Source of the DNA: Zygnema cylindricum
Lineage: Eukaryota > Streptophyta > Zygnematophyceae > Zygnematales > Zygnemataceae
Length of the DNA: 64,000 nucleotides
Assembly (NCBI GenBank): GCA_037447655.1
Contig: JBBHKE010002505.1
Span: forward strand, 62,001 to 126,000
Direction of reading: 5' to 3'
Positions 27,169 to 39,085 of this stretch are shown here, piece by piece. Positions within the stretch are counted from its first letter, which is position 1; each line of letters starts with the position of its first letter. The notes below the pieces were generated by a model. The model saw nothing but the letters and a program-made list of their open reading frames with translations, was not told where the DNA came from and made no database searches. The position numbers and the translations under genes were made by a program.

Positions 27169-28167
27169 CGATCCTCGTTGTTGTTTGTGTTTGGATAATT
27201 ATTTGTTAATATGTTTATTATTCTCAATGATAGTTAGTCAATTTGTTGTTTGTTCTTGAATAATTTCTTTTAGCCTGTTGTTAGGATATGTTCTTACTCT
27301 TAGGATATGTTCTTACTCTCATCACATGTATTGATTTCATTTCGTTTATGCCTTACTCAAGTGACCATGGGCATATTGTTTTTGGTTTGCTCGTTTTGAT
27401 TGGTTGCCTATATTGGTTTTGTGAACGCATGTTGTATTGTAACTCTTGTATGGTAACGAATGGATGGTTTCCCTTTCGAGAGTTCAGGTTCATGTTGTCC
27501 TTTGGCCAATTTATGTGTCACTGTTCTTAGCAGGTAATGATGAAAAAATAGGTTTTTTGATTGCATTTCTTTTCTTTATTTTCTTTTTGAGTTTACACGT
27601 AGTTGACCCCTATGTGTTTATTTAATGTCAAACGAACCATTTTGATTCGCTTGTTTAGTTGGAACATTATAAAATCTATTCAGGAAAGGTTTGTTTAATA
27701 CAAGTAGCTTTCAAATCGATGGCTGCCTTTTTTTCTCAAAATCATGCAATTGGTTTTTTTTTTTTTTTGTGATGTACACTATTCAATTATACTGAAGCGT
27801 AATATGGTTGTTGGATAAGTGGACACAAGGTTGATGATTAGGAAATGTATTGTTACAGCTGAACTATTGGTTCTATCTTATCTAAAGATATGAGTTCTAC
27901 AAAACCTCTGAGTTTTAGTGTCTTTTAGAAATTTCAGCTTTCGTTGTTGTTGATTTGAATGTTTGAAATGTTGACTGCACAGATATTTAATAATTTATAG
28001 TCCCTTTTTTTACCAAAAGGTCAATATGCTAATGTTTCTTGTTCAAACTTTAAATATCTTTTTGTCAAGAATTGCAAGTTTTTGATGTTGAAAATATAGC
28101 ATCTTGTTCTAAAAATGATGTAATTGTTTAAAGTTTTGGTGGTGGTTTTTGTTAAAATGACTGCAAG
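27169..28167. other. AT-rich spacer
   Basis: Abrupt shift from GC-rich satellite to T-rich DNA with a short direct repeat (TTAGGATATGTTCTTACTCT at 27281 and again at 27300). I find no exon, RNA gene or mobile element here. The first exon expected for the PDH fragment at 28168 is not recognisable. Confidence 0.6.
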
Positions 28168-28282
28168 CAATCACAACGGAGGAGGGCTCGAGATATTATG
28201 AAGACATGGTCTATGGGCGAACATTTGAAGACATGTGTGCTCAGTTGTATTACCAAGGAAAGATGTTTGGGTTTGTTCATTT
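28168..28282 (+). pseudogene. Orphan exon of plastid pyruvate dehydrogenase E1-alpha
   Basis: Between an acceptor (CTGCAAG) and a possible donor (GTATTATTT) the frame reads [18 protein letters not shown] followed by [19 protein letters not shown]. This is the characteristic N-terminal segment of the plastid-type E1-alpha subunit, which together with E1-beta forms the thiamine-diphosphate decarboxylase of plastid pyruvate dehydrogenase, supplying acetyl-CoA for fatty acid synthesis. In the family this segment continues with LYNGQEAV; here the match stops at the exon end. I do not see the transit-peptide exon upstream or any of the large catalytic exons in the rest of the window. It is therefore a gene fragment, perhaps moved by a transposon or left after deletion, unless introns are far longer than elsewhere in the window. 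Confidence 0.7.
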
Positions 28283-29933
28283 GTATTATTTATGCATTCA
28301 ACCATGGCTATTGTCCAATGGAAGGAGTGGCTAAGTCTGTGGTATTGAGTAATTTTGCTCTCACAGCAAAGCTTCTGCGATGGCGGGGCCTCACAGCACA
28401 CCCAGTATAGTTTGTTACAGGTATTACTATAGTTACAGTTATTTGTAAAGTTGCAGTTTCTGTTCGGAGTATACTTATAGTTACCGTAAGTAGTATAGTG
28501 GCGTTATTAGCAGTTACTACTGTTTTTGTAAATTTGTACAAGGAAACAAATGGTACGTTATGGTACAGACTTGCACATTTCGAACATTACACGATTTAAA
28601 AACCGACCAGATTCGAGTCATTGACGCTACTTAAACCGTACCTATATTAACGTAAAGAAACAATTAGTAGTATTAAATATATTTGAGGTTCAGGGGTCGA
28701 AATTCAGCAGCCTGGAAATAGAGTTATTAACACTACAAGTGATGCACGGTGTAGCTTATGGGGCAGGAAAGTGAACTAGGCCACATGGCAAAGTACTGTT
28801 GCTTCTCATTTGTACAGATTTGTTCATAGAATGCAGCATACCTACTATTTAGTGTTACAGTTGGTTATTCAGTGTTCAGTTCAGTTAACAGTTTAGTGTT
28901 ATAATGTATAGTTTACCAGTATTTGTATTCCTTTTTTTGTTTAGTTTAATTCCTTTTGTGTTCCAGAACATTGTTTTATTCTCTTTTTACCTCTAAACTA
29001 CCTGCTTTTTATTATCAATTTGTTTGCTTTTATTATCCGTTTTGTTATGTTTTCGTTCATTATTAGTTGTAATTAGGGGTGATACTATTCATTCTGTGTT
29101 CAGTTGGAAATTCTTCACACACTGATAGATGTTTTTAAATTTCAAAATTATGTTTTTTTTTTTCATTTGTATATCTTTGTGTTCTCTACCTTGGTTTGGA
29201 TTTGATTCTCTATAATTGGTCATTGTAACAAAATTGCTGTCTACGTCGAAAAGGACTTATAAAAAGTTAGTAGTTTCTTTCTTTGAAACCAAAATAAATA
29301 TTGAAAAACAAATAACCAATTTTTTTTTTTTCGTTTAGTTTTCGAAATGTTGATAAAATCCCACTATTACAATTCCGTCTGAAAACAATGTACTATTTTG
29401 CCGATAAAAACAAAGAAAAATACTTACAAAAAACACAAAAAACATCTTCCCAAAATGGTCATTACAAATTTGTAATGCACTGTGCATTTCTATTTGTTCA
29501 TGAAGTAAATCACTTTCACTTCTTCTATTCAATTGTATTTTTTGTAAGAGCAAAGTGCCAAAAAATGCCTCCCTAAACAAAACTGATATACAACCCCAGT
29601 TGTCCTCATAATCAAAAAGTGACCCTTGAAACCCTGACAAGAAGTTTACAAAATAATTACAAACTACAAAACAATTAACAATCCTTTTCGCCCATATAGT
29701 CACACTGGCATTTGAAAAACTTGATGGAGAACCACGTCATTACTGATTCGGTATTTCAACGATAGACCAGGTTGACAGACATGCCTTCAACTGCAACTTA
29801 CTGCTCTTCACCAGCCTCCCCAATCCCACCACGAAAAACTCTCCCTAAACTTACCACGAAACAGAAATCCTTAATCCTTTCACATTGTTGCCACATGGCT
29901 GATGCTTTCTAACCAGCTTAAGATCTCTCTCTA
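28283..29933. other. AT-rich intergenic DNA
   Basis: T-rich sequence with homopolymer runs. A single terminal repeat of the small MITE family (TAACACTACAAGTGATGCAC then GGTGTA) ends at about 28756, with no matching left end found. No coding exon is visible. Confidence 0.5.
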
Positions 29934-32900
29934 TCATGCTCCATACTTGGGTGCGCGCCACAGCTTAAACGCCAGCTCGTGCAGGAAGCGGTCTGCCAGG
30001 ATCGCCAAATCTCCTCCGCGCTGCGCACCGACAGATGCCACTTTAGAAAGCCAAAGTGATGCAAACACTTCCCAAAAGTCAAAGTGATGCAAAGATTCTC
30101 TTAAGTCGGAGTGATTCCCGAAAGTCAAAGTGATGCAAACTGTTCGCATGGCTACTACACATTTCCAGTGTGCAACAATTCAGAAAAAAAGTCTGAAGGT
30201 TCCAGTTTTAAGCAAAAAAAAGATACGACTTTCAAACGCTTGCAACCAGACCTACATCATACATCTCTACATGGGGCTTACCTCGCGACATTCGCGAACT
30301 CCGAAAACCTGTGCATTGTCACATCGCGTCACTCCTTCCAGGGAATGTACAACTAGCAGCGGGTGGTGATCCCTATAGAGAAAAAAAAAAAATGGGTGGG
30401 GTGACGCCCAAAGAGCGTCTTCTAATTTCATATGAGAGGAAATACATGTTAACCAAATCACATGGTTATGGTGGTGACCAAGGTGCACATAGTGACAGAA
30501 CTTTAGCCAAATGCATGAAAACTGTAGCACCACAGTTATTGTAGACTAGTCAACAATTGATATGTATAAACAAAGAGACAAGATTTTAAAGAGTGAAGTT
30601 CAGCTGCTTTACTTATGAATAAAGTATTTGATCCGTTCAAGTGTGGTCCAAACTTTGAAAGTTTTACTACTTTACAAATATAACTCTTTTAAGCCTTGTA
30701 CATTTGTCCACATTGATACGGACTTCTTCTCTCGATATATACAAGAAAACGGAACTGGCCCAAAAAATTGTGCAGTTACCTGTGATTGACCAAAATCCTC
30801 GTCAACTACAGATGTGACAAAGATCATTCACATACCTCACATCGGCCACAGGTTTGTCTGTTGATAGCTGATAGCTCTGTCGGGGCCGAAGCCCAACCAG
30901 AGAAGGCGGGATGCTCCCAACTGGAGGCAAGAGAGCGCTGACACCTGGCAAGTCCAGACTCTCCCCTTCTGTATCATCACTGTCATCTCTTGGACCGTTT
31001 GTTGGGATTGGACTGACTCCAAGAGTCTCTTCCTTTCCGTAACCCATTACAAGAGCGACAAGCATGTGGGCAGCAGCTTTCGATCCAGGGACTTTCCACC
31101 GTTGGAGTTGGTGGATCAAATCTCCCATCCACTCAATACCTCGTACTGCTGCATTCCACTTTCCTTCTAATGATTGTCCAGGACCTCCAGATTCCCCAAA
31201 GTTCTGATCAGTTTCTTCCGCTGTTTCGAAGTCTATCACAACCCGGTTGGCAAAAATTAACTGCTCTACATCCACATGCACCATAGCCAACTCAAATTCG
31301 GTATCACTTCTTTGAGCTGCGTTAGGAGGAGGCCCTCTTTCCTCATCCTTGTCAAGGCCCAGCATTTTTACAATTTTCTCTGCCAAGTCTTTGGCCGAAG
31401 GCAGTCCTTGAGACTCGTCTGTATGAGCCTGAAGAGGAACAACGGAAAAACCTGCTCTTGTGGCTAAAGCTGCCGCAGCAGAAGAATTTGTGAACATAGA
31501 ACCAGCAAGGTTCATAAACCTGCATCCAGACTATTTCAAATGAGTGACAGTAGATTTGCAGATTCTAAAAGTTTCGCTGCAATGGACCGTTACACTGCCC
31601 ATCATTATTAGTGTTAAACATTCTTCAGGCAGCAAAAGGCGTTTAATTTCTTTTCAGCCAACAGATTTGCTTTTTCAAGCAATTGAAGGGTAACAGTCTC
31701 GCCGTTCAATCTCCATGTCGCGATTGAAATCCTGCAATGAGGAATATAACTGACTGCAAGGAGAATGCTTAATACTAATAGCGATGGGCAGTGTAGTTTT
31801 ACAGAAAACCCCCAAATCATGAAACACAGTTCTAGAAAGCAAAGAAAAGGAATTCAGTGTACTATATAATATGTCTTAGCTTGGAATTCGAGCCCATCTC
31901 TCTAGCAATCTCTCTGCAGATTTGCTTCGCAAAAACAGTAGACAATCGACAAAATTGGCACTTTGGCATAGTACAGAAGTACCTAAGGACCTCTAATTAT
32001 CTATTCGGCCTTCTTGAATTTACCACCCAGTAAGTTTCACATATCAAAGGCTGAAATTATTACCTGTCGGCCAGTGACGGAAGAGAGCCCGTTGTTGATC
32101 CATTTTTTTGCAAACCTTCCCATCTTGCTTTACTGTCTGCAGCACGTTCCTCAGCCTGAGAAAAGACAAACAAAAAATAAGGAGGAAAACAATTTGCAGA
32201 CCAATGGTAAATGTCCCAGCAATATGTACACTGACTTTAGCAAAGGTAAACTTTAGCAAAACGTTCAGTGTCACAGAACTTCAAATTACTAACTGGCGAG
32301 ATGAAAATCAACGAGACTCCTAGACTTCACAGTCAGAAGTTCCTTTTTTTGTTTCAAAACATGACCCACTATCAGTTGTGTCAATGCAATCAGTGAGAAT
32401 TCCACAATTGCAATCTATACAGAATAGCAACACCCTGAATCGTTATTAGTGTTAACAACACTAATACCGTCCCTGTTTTTCTGCCCTCTGAACACAAAAT
32501 AGCGTAATTAATACCGATTATTTTTTTCTTAACAGACTTTTTTTGCGGTTCAAATTCGTCCACGTCAGTTGGACCGGAAATAGAAATACTACCAGTAAAA
32601 CAGTCCTCGTACGAATTATTTCTCAAAGCTATTGGCGATTCACGGTGTACCATAGTGTTGCCTACCTTGTACAAATTGTGGACATCTAATAGTTGAGCGA
32701 GCTCCGCTGTGACCCTCTCCCCCTGCGCCACTACATCCCCGGGTACCCTCCTCCTGCCACTTATCACCAAAAGAACAAAGGAACCTCCTGACTGTCAATA
32801 CCTGGCATTGGAAGAAGGACCACTGTCGGAAACACTGCTGAAACTGCAAGAACACATCTTCTACTCAGGATAAATGGACAAGCACACCACTGCATTTGCA

Positions 32901-33705
32901 CATGTCCAAGAAATAACTCATATAGAATAATGACGCATCGATGCCAACGGCAAAGACTGAAGGAGAATGAGACCAGTTCCATTCGACTGCGAGCCATGAG
33001 GACTGAGATGATCAGCTTCCCAGAAGTTTGATACTCTCAAAACCCTAACCGAAAAAGAAAGGTTGCAAATACACAGACATTAGACTCTTGCAGGCAAAAA
33101 TAAATCTGCATTCCTGCGCTGAAAACTAAGTTAAATTTCTAATGTTAACGTGACCTTGATACCCAGATTATGAGTGCACATCATATAATACACCGCCACT
33201 ATGGTTACTGTTGAATATATGGACGCGTGTTGACAATACCTTGCGACAGCGAACGACTCGACAGTTGATAGGTGCACATTAACATCGGCCGACACACAAA
33301 AAAAGGGTAAAGACAGCTTACTTTCAGCGCTTGTTTTTCAAAGATTCTTTCAACATCATGTTAAACATCACACTTTCATGTACGTGAACCTCTCACAGTG
33401 TTCCCAGACCTAACAGAAATATCACTTGACTTGTTCAGCATTACCACTACTCAGCCGTTTACACGTAGTCGTGACTAAAACTGGCTAAAACTATACATTT
33501 CAAGGAACTTACATTCAGGCGCAAGATTCCGAAGAGCTAAGAATCCTGACACGCCATTGAGAGCAGCATTATGGAGAGCGTCACAGCTGGCAGCCTCCAT
33601 TGTCGTTTCTGCCACGTGTCGACCTGACAGGCTGTCTGTGTGAACACGATCCATGAGAAGGCCATCGCCGTAAAGAACAATGGCTCGGTGAGGCCTATCC
33701 GCCAT
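29934..33705 (-). CDS. Seven-exon gene, conserved plant-type protein of unknown function (421 aa)
   Basis: Minus-strand exons, in order: 33705-33513, 32784-32666, 32155-32064, 31519-30836, 30372-30282 and 30020-29934. A seventh short exon is not required: these six coding exons join with matching phases (1, 0, 2, 2, 0) and canonical GT-AG borders, e.g. donor GTAAGT at 33512. The product starts MADRPHRAIVLYGDGLL and ends AFKLWRAPKYGA. It has an N-terminal beta strand plus GDG-like loop (residues 7-17), a hydrophobic strand FVLLVISG (about 67-74), an Ala/Ser-rich helix near 140-160, a strand FELAMVHVD (about 205), an acidic low-complexity stretch (about 305-320) and a conserved-looking basic C-terminus. 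There is no transit peptide or membrane segment. The alternating strand pattern suggests an alpha/beta fold, possibly alkaline-phosphatase-like, but I do not recognise catalytic residues and assign no function. It reads as an intact host gene. (The title says seven; six coding exons are what I can define.). Confidence 0.8.
31591..31795. mobile_element. MITE family A, copy in an intron of the 29934-33705 gene
   Basis: 205 bp with terminal inverted repeats: TACACTGCCCATCATTATTA at the left and the reverse complement of TACACTGCCCATCGCTATTA at the right. Both ends are flanked by or end in TA. It lies between exons 32155-32064 and 31519-30836. Its interior mimics an exon (ISIATWRLNGETVTLQ) that I rejected. 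Confidence 0.8.
32430..32649. mobile_element. MITE family A, diverged copy in an intron
   Basis: About 220 bp. The left end reads ACACCCTGAATCGTTATTAG and the right end is the reverse complement of TACACCGTGAATCGCCAATA. The right end stops 17 bp from the donor of the exon at 32666-32784, so the insertion almost touches the splice site. Confidence 0.65.
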
Positions 33706-34145
33706 GAGACAGTAACTTGAAAACAGAAAGAGAGAAAATAAAAGAAGGAAGAGAAGACAAGCAGGTGATGACGACAGAAAATAGGACGACGTCAATGAAA
33801 GAATGCCCCTTACAACGAACTCATTAAAGGTGACCTTAAAGCTGGCTCTATAAAAAAAGAAAAAACAGGAGCAAATGTCCGAAACTCTACATGAGTCACG
33901 GAAATTGTCGGCGGCATGTAAAGTACGTGTCCGATTCGGCCCGGTTTGGGCGCAAATCGTTTCAGTCGACGACGTTTTCCGTCCGTCCGGTTTCACAAAT
34001 TACTTGACGGTTTAACCAGCATGGTTCCGTTTTGAACAGTTTTAGAACCGCTTGGTTCGTTCGATTATACCAGACCCCATTTAATTCGATGTACAAATGG
34101 ACGGTCATAAGAAGTTACAGAAAAAATATGTGAACTGCTATTTAG
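33706..34145 (-). promoter_or_regulatory. Upstream region of the 29934-33705 gene
   Basis: Region 5' of the ATG at 33705. The first 130 bp are purine-rich on the plus strand (pyrimidine-rich leader on the coding strand), typical of a plant 5' leader. No clear TATA box was picked out. It ends at a MITE. Confidence 0.35.
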
Positions 34146-34348
34146 TACACCGCTATTCATTATTAGTGTTAATAACACTAATTTTGACGCGGCTTTTTTC
34201 GGCCCAAAATCACACAATAGTGTTAACAACGTTATTTAAGGACGCGGACTACAATTTGCCACGTCTCCTTGCACTAAATTAGTAGCGTTTATTCTAATTT
34301 CGCATTAACATTAATATTTTTTTCACACTAATAACGATTAGCGGTGTA
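34146..34348. mobile_element. MITE family A, copy upstream of the gene
   Basis: 203 bp with 23-bp terminal inverted repeats (TACACCGCTATTCATTATTA left; reverse complement of TACACCGCTAATCGTTATTA right). The outermost bases are TA on both sides, as expected for a TA target-site duplication. It directly abuts a second, unrelated MITE. Confidence 0.8.
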
Positions 34349-34828
34349 GTGTTGTGTATCGGCAAGGTTTTGCCGATAAACGATATGTACCTTTTTTTGG
34401 CTTGCCGATAATCGATATATTGGCACGATATATCGAAACTGGTGTTATCGCCGATAGAAAACCGATTATAAAAAACCGACGTTATCGGTATTTTATCGCG
34501 ATAACAACGATACCGATAACTATCGGCGATAATTGTTCGGTTCTTACCGTACAGTTGTACGGTTTATACTGTCGTACCGAACAGACGTTATTTCGCTACA
34601 CGTAGTACGGAACAGATTCCTACACGTGGCATGCCACACTATATACAACGAAAATATAATACAGTATATTATAAAATACTATTATATAGCGTACTACATT
34701 TTTTATACTTATCGCCGATAAGGAATTTGCTGGTCTCTAAGCGATATATCGAGATCTCTAACCATTTGATAAACAATAACTATCGATATCAGTGTTATCG
34801 AGATAAATTTCTTGTCGATACACAACAC
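34349..34828. mobile_element. MITE family B, full-length copy
   Basis: 480 bp with 18-bp terminal inverted repeats (GTGTTGTGTATCGGCAAG and, at the right, the reverse complement of GTGTTGTGTATCGACAAG). The interior is packed with short palindromes around CGATAATCGATATATTGG and TTATCGCCGATAA, so the whole element can fold on itself. No coding frame. Related partial copies are at 43775-44153, 56962-57377 and 62440-62700. Confidence 0.75.
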
Positions 34829-37800
34829 AACTATTTAGACATCCAAACTGCTATGTGGACAGTCCTACAAAAACCACCGTACCCAAATATACACTTTCAA
34901 GGCAACAATAAGGTTATGAGTGGTGTCCACCGAAACCCAGAAACCCGTACCGAGGGTCAGTTTAGACATCGCCTTTTGATATGATTGGCCACGTGGAGCT
35001 GAGTTGGTATCGATTTTTCCAACATGGACGGTTTTCGACGGGCGAACACAACAATCTAAGGGTGGGGCTCCATCAGGCAAAAAATGAGGTAGTTTATTGG
35101 AAAACGTACTTTTTTGTACTAAGTCGTATTGCTTTTTTTTTATATATAAAACATGTTTACTAGAGATTTGACAAGATTCTCCAAACTTTTGGGCGAAAAT
35201 TTAAACCGTCCGATTTTGAGATTTCGAAACAAACTCTCATTTTGTCCAGTGTCAAAAGTGTCTCCTCGATTCTCCCCAAAATGACACTTTCCACACACTA
35301 GACGTATATATTAGTACAATTGTAAAAGTTAGATTAGATCCACAACTGACGTGAAGAAACAAACTTACATGTGGTAAAAGGCGTGTGCCTTTTGAAAGTA
35401 AATCCACCCTGTTTGACGATAAGATTTGGTCGAAGAACACCCTGTCACGCGATAATACAGGAACGTAGAGTACATTTATCAACGTTTGTACAAATTCTCG
35501 TTTTGAAAAGGATTTAGTAACCGTTGGTACAACGACAAAGACAAAAACTTACTATTTTTACATTTGCCTAACGTTGCTAAATATTTTAATCTGCGTCTTT
35601 CCGTACAGATACGTCGTTCAGATTTTGTACTTTTAAATTTTTTCTATATTATCGGCAAGCTGAACAAGATTTAACCAGTGGTTCGAATCGCAATCCAACA
35701 CGTACGCAATTGGTGTGTAACACGGTTACAGAGTTGGGTACTTAGTAGTATTTGCGACAGGAATTCGAGGAGTACCGCGAAGAGACGTACGGTATACTCC
35801 GGCAGTTGTAGTTTCCCTGAGACAGAAGGTTCAGCGGGACGCTGAAGCCCTAGTGGGAGGCACTGTAACAGGGTTACAGCGTTGGGTACTTAGTAGTTAG
35901 CAACTATGCTGCTATGGTTGCGATGTCAGAGCAGCGCAGCTGCGATTCCAGACCAGCGCAACATAGCAGTATAGGAGCTTAGCAGCATAGCTATTTAGTG
36001 GCGTAGCAGCATAGCAGCGCAGCAAAGCAACGCAGCTTAGCAGTATAGCAACGCCGCGAAATGTAGATAGAACGGTATTGTTCTAGAAGATATTTTGGGG
36101 ATTTGTCTCGGTTGACCGTGAAGGTCCACGTGTACAGTTGTACAGTACTAGGTTGACTAGCAGCTAGCTAGTTTAAATAGCCAGGTAGGCTTAGTGGATA
36201 GGACACTCTTCGAGTAGACCCACGCGGTGAGCGCAACCTTGTACTCTCTTCCAAGTAATAAAGCGCAACTTTGTCTGTCAGTGCTGTGTACTCCTACTGT
36301 TGCTACGGGAAGATCCTTGGTGTTTTCCGCTGTGCATTGTGGCGTGCTGTGGTGCGCTATTGTCCCTTTTACATGGTGCCTCGATGGCACGACCTTATGG
36401 AGAAGTGTTACAAATATACGTGTAAATAAATTTGTCCGTACGATTACTAGAAACGCTTGATAGACAACGACCTTAAGGTTGAACTTCATTAGCTAAAAAG
36501 TGGGGTTGTTTACCGGAGGAACTCTCGCATATTTTTTCCTTGTACCGGTTCCATTCCTTCTTCACTTCTTCCTTTTCCTTTTTTTTTCCCCTTTATGCTC
36601 TTTATTTTCATTATTTTGTTTTCTTTTTCTTATTGTGTTTCATTTCTTTGATTTTTTTTGTCACAGTACCGTTATCTTTTCTATTTTTTTTTGTATCTTT
36701 TAAATCTTTTTTGTTTTTCATTGTTTTGTTGTTTCTATTTCTGTTTCCCTTTTATGCTTACGTTTCCGTTTTCCACTTCTGTTATTGTTATTGTTGCCAA
36801 ATCTGGTCCTTGCTTTCATTAATTTGTTTCTTTTTTTTCCGTTTGTTTCCGTCACTTCTACCGTTATTTTTTCCGATTCTCCTTTGGTTTTTTTTTCCAT
36901 TGCTGTTTTGTTTATGTCTTTGTTCAGATGTCGACATCTATCACTCCCACAAATACCTTAATAATGGAATTTCAGTTAACAAAGTAGATAATATGATTTC
37001 ACGAGAACGCGATTCGCGGAATTTAACTCGATCAGTCTCTTTATGGAATTCCTCCACTAGCTCGTATACCACAAATTTCAAGTTCGAAGAGAAATTTTTT
37101 TGCAACAAGGAATTTTTCTTCGATGGGAAATTTCTCTGTATCGGGAAATTCGGGTTTTGCTTTAAATTTGGGTTTTGCTTTACCAAACAACAGTTTCCTT
37201 CAAACAAGTTTGTACTTTTTTTTGTACTTTCTTTTGGATGTATGGGAAAGGTTTATTTTGAAAAGTATGTCTGTCTTTTTTTTTTTTTTTTTGGCGATGG
37301 GTGGGGTTTACATTAGTTTTCACTGACGTTATTGTGGCATTGAATAAAAAGATAAAAAAACCTTCAAAAAGTTGAAATGAGAGATAAATCAACAGTTAGT
37401 TTGTTTTTTTCAGGTTTTGAATTTGTTCTAGAGTAAGGTTGTTAACCTCGATTTATAACACTCCAAGAACTTTTAAATTTGACTGCATTCATATATACTG
37501 TATATTAGGGTACAAAAAGTAATGATTGGTATTTTTTTGTTTTATAGATTTTTTTTTGTTTTATAGAAAAAATATCGCTTTGTTTTGTTTTATTTGTTTT
37601 TTTTCTCAGTTCCATTATCCTCTTTTTTTTCTATTCATTTTTCTTTCCTTTGTACACTCAAAAACCCATTTCTATTTTTGTATCTTTCTCCACTACTAGT
37701 TCTTGTGTGATCTCTTACTTGCTCTCATTCTTATTCCATTTTCCATGTGGTAGCTTTGGGGCAATGCAACTGACATTTAACACTAGAAGCCATTTATCTT

Positions 37801-38179
37801 TTTCTCTCTCTTCCCTTCCTCCTCCTCTTCCCTCCCATTTTTCTCCCTTCTTTTTCAGAAACTCTTGCATATTACTTCCTTGTCCCGGATTCTTTTCTTT
37901 TTGCAATCATTTTTCCTCCATTTTTCATGTGGTAGCTTCGGGGCAATCCGTTGCAAAAATTCTCCCCGGACCTCAAAATACATTGTAAGGAGGGTTATAG
38001 TTAGATCCTAACCTTAGAGCTCGTTACCAATAACTTTTGTATTATGGCTCTAAACGGAAACCTTAACTACAAGATACATGTAGTACAAAGAAAAAAAGTT
38101 GGTGGTTGTGTTTGTTATAATTCTGTGTCCCCCATTGGACTACAGAATTCAAAAAGCCTCTAAATAATTTTTTACTCAC
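34829..38179. other. Intergenic region, mostly low complexity
   Basis: Contents: a pair of direct repeats (TTACAGAGTTGGGTACTTAG at about 35725 and a close copy at about 35873); a run of GCAGCATAGCAGCGCAGC-type repeats at 35900-36060; an AATAAA at about 36258; and long T-rich tracts from 36500 to 37900 whose apparent ORFs are compositional. I see no convincing gene. Confidence 0.5.
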
Positions 38180-38282
38180 CCTTCTTCACTTAGAACGGCT
38201 GCTACTGAAGCAGGCAAATAGACAATCTGAGTGCATCCCTGTGCAATCTGGACTCCATTAAATCCGCAGCAAAAAAAAATCA
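38180..38282 (-). CDS. Candidate internal exon, unrecognised protein
   Basis: On the minus strand an acceptor (GTTTTCAG) and a donor (GGGTGAGT) bracket 103 bp open in one frame, reading IFFCCGFNGVQIAQGCTQ then IVYLPASVAAVLSEEG. The hydrophobic, Gly-containing character could fit a membrane protein, but I do not recognise the family. No partner exon was found on either side. It lies 220 bp from the copia LTR at 38502. A diverged copy of its downstream end and flanking intron (38125-38210) recurs at 43690-43770. It could be the exon of a gene broken by the retrotransposon, or a chance frame. Confidence 0.35.
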
Positions 38283-38501
38283 CTGAAAACGCCCAACAAG
38301 GGAATTAATTATCAAGTGGCAAATATGCCAATATTTATACAAGCTCGTTGGGAGAGAGGCGGCTACTTCCTCAATCCTCTAAGTCCTAAACCCCTTTCAC
38401 AATCCCTATCTACTGATGTACGAACAAATAAGAGAACTGTAGAGTACAGAAAGGTACTATGGCTGATGTCCTTTTTGTAGGTAATGTGTACGACAAGGAC
38501 T

Positions 38502-39085
38502 TGTTCTTATGCCTTCCGAGATTCCCGCTTTTCAATTCTATAGTGCCACGTGGCGCCAATTCATGTTACGCCAAAAAAACGCCAAAGCGGCCATTTGGAG
38601 ATCTCGACGACGATGCATGTCCTCGGATTTAAACTGGCTTTTAATATTAGTCGTTAAAACACATGTTCGGTTCATTTGTTTCGTGCGGGGTTTTGTTCGC
38701 ACTATATTACAACTAGTCTCTATGCTTGTTATCTCTAATTCTGTTAATCAGATTAAAGTTCGGCAGTAATGTTTAAGTAGGATTCAAACCTTATATACTC
38801 TAACGAAGTTCTACAACAAAGCGGTTAAAGCTGACGGCTACAACTCGCTTTGCCGGTCAAAAGATGAGGACTGCCGGACTCAACCTTTTTGTTAAGAGTG
38901 ACTTATGTCACTCAACAGTTCTGCCTCTGTAGCTAAGGCAACCATGGCTCAACCACTCTCTCTCACCTTTAGTGACTACGACAAGTTTGGGGGCTAGAGA
39001 GAGAAGGTGGAGGCAGACTATCTGCTTTTTTACTTTGTCTATTTAGACTTAGAAAATACCCCCATAAATCTAGTGATTTTCAACA
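38502..39085 (-). repeat. LTR (3') of minus-strand copia element
   Basis: 584 bp, TG...CA bounded (TGTTGAAAATCACTAG at the start on the minus strand), nearly the same length as and clearly similar to 45234-45817. On the minus strand it is immediately preceded by AAAATAAGGGGAG (39086-39098), a polypurine tract, so it is the 3' LTR. Confidence 0.75.

Noticed and set aside
1-27209. Dozens of open frames of 60-205 residues on both strands
   Set aside because: They translate the satellite; the 28-residue (or 9-residue) peptide period equals the DNA unit, and the same peptide appears in several frames.
28743-28775. Next PDH exon from GGGCAGGAAAGTGAACT
   Set aside because: Only three residues (GQE) agree with the family, the frame closes at once, and it overlaps a MITE end.
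31617-31737. Extra exon ISIATWRLNGETVTLQ in the minus-strand gene
   Set aside because: It lies inside a MITE, runs to a stop, and exons 32155-32064 and 31519-30836 already join in phase without it.
36183-36240. tRNA-like A box (TAGGCTTAGTGGATAGG)
   Set aside because: No B box or cloverleaf arms could be made at the right spacing.
36500-37316. 258-residue Phe-rich frame
   Set aside because: T-rich low-complexity DNA; no membrane-protein pattern beyond composition and no splice context.
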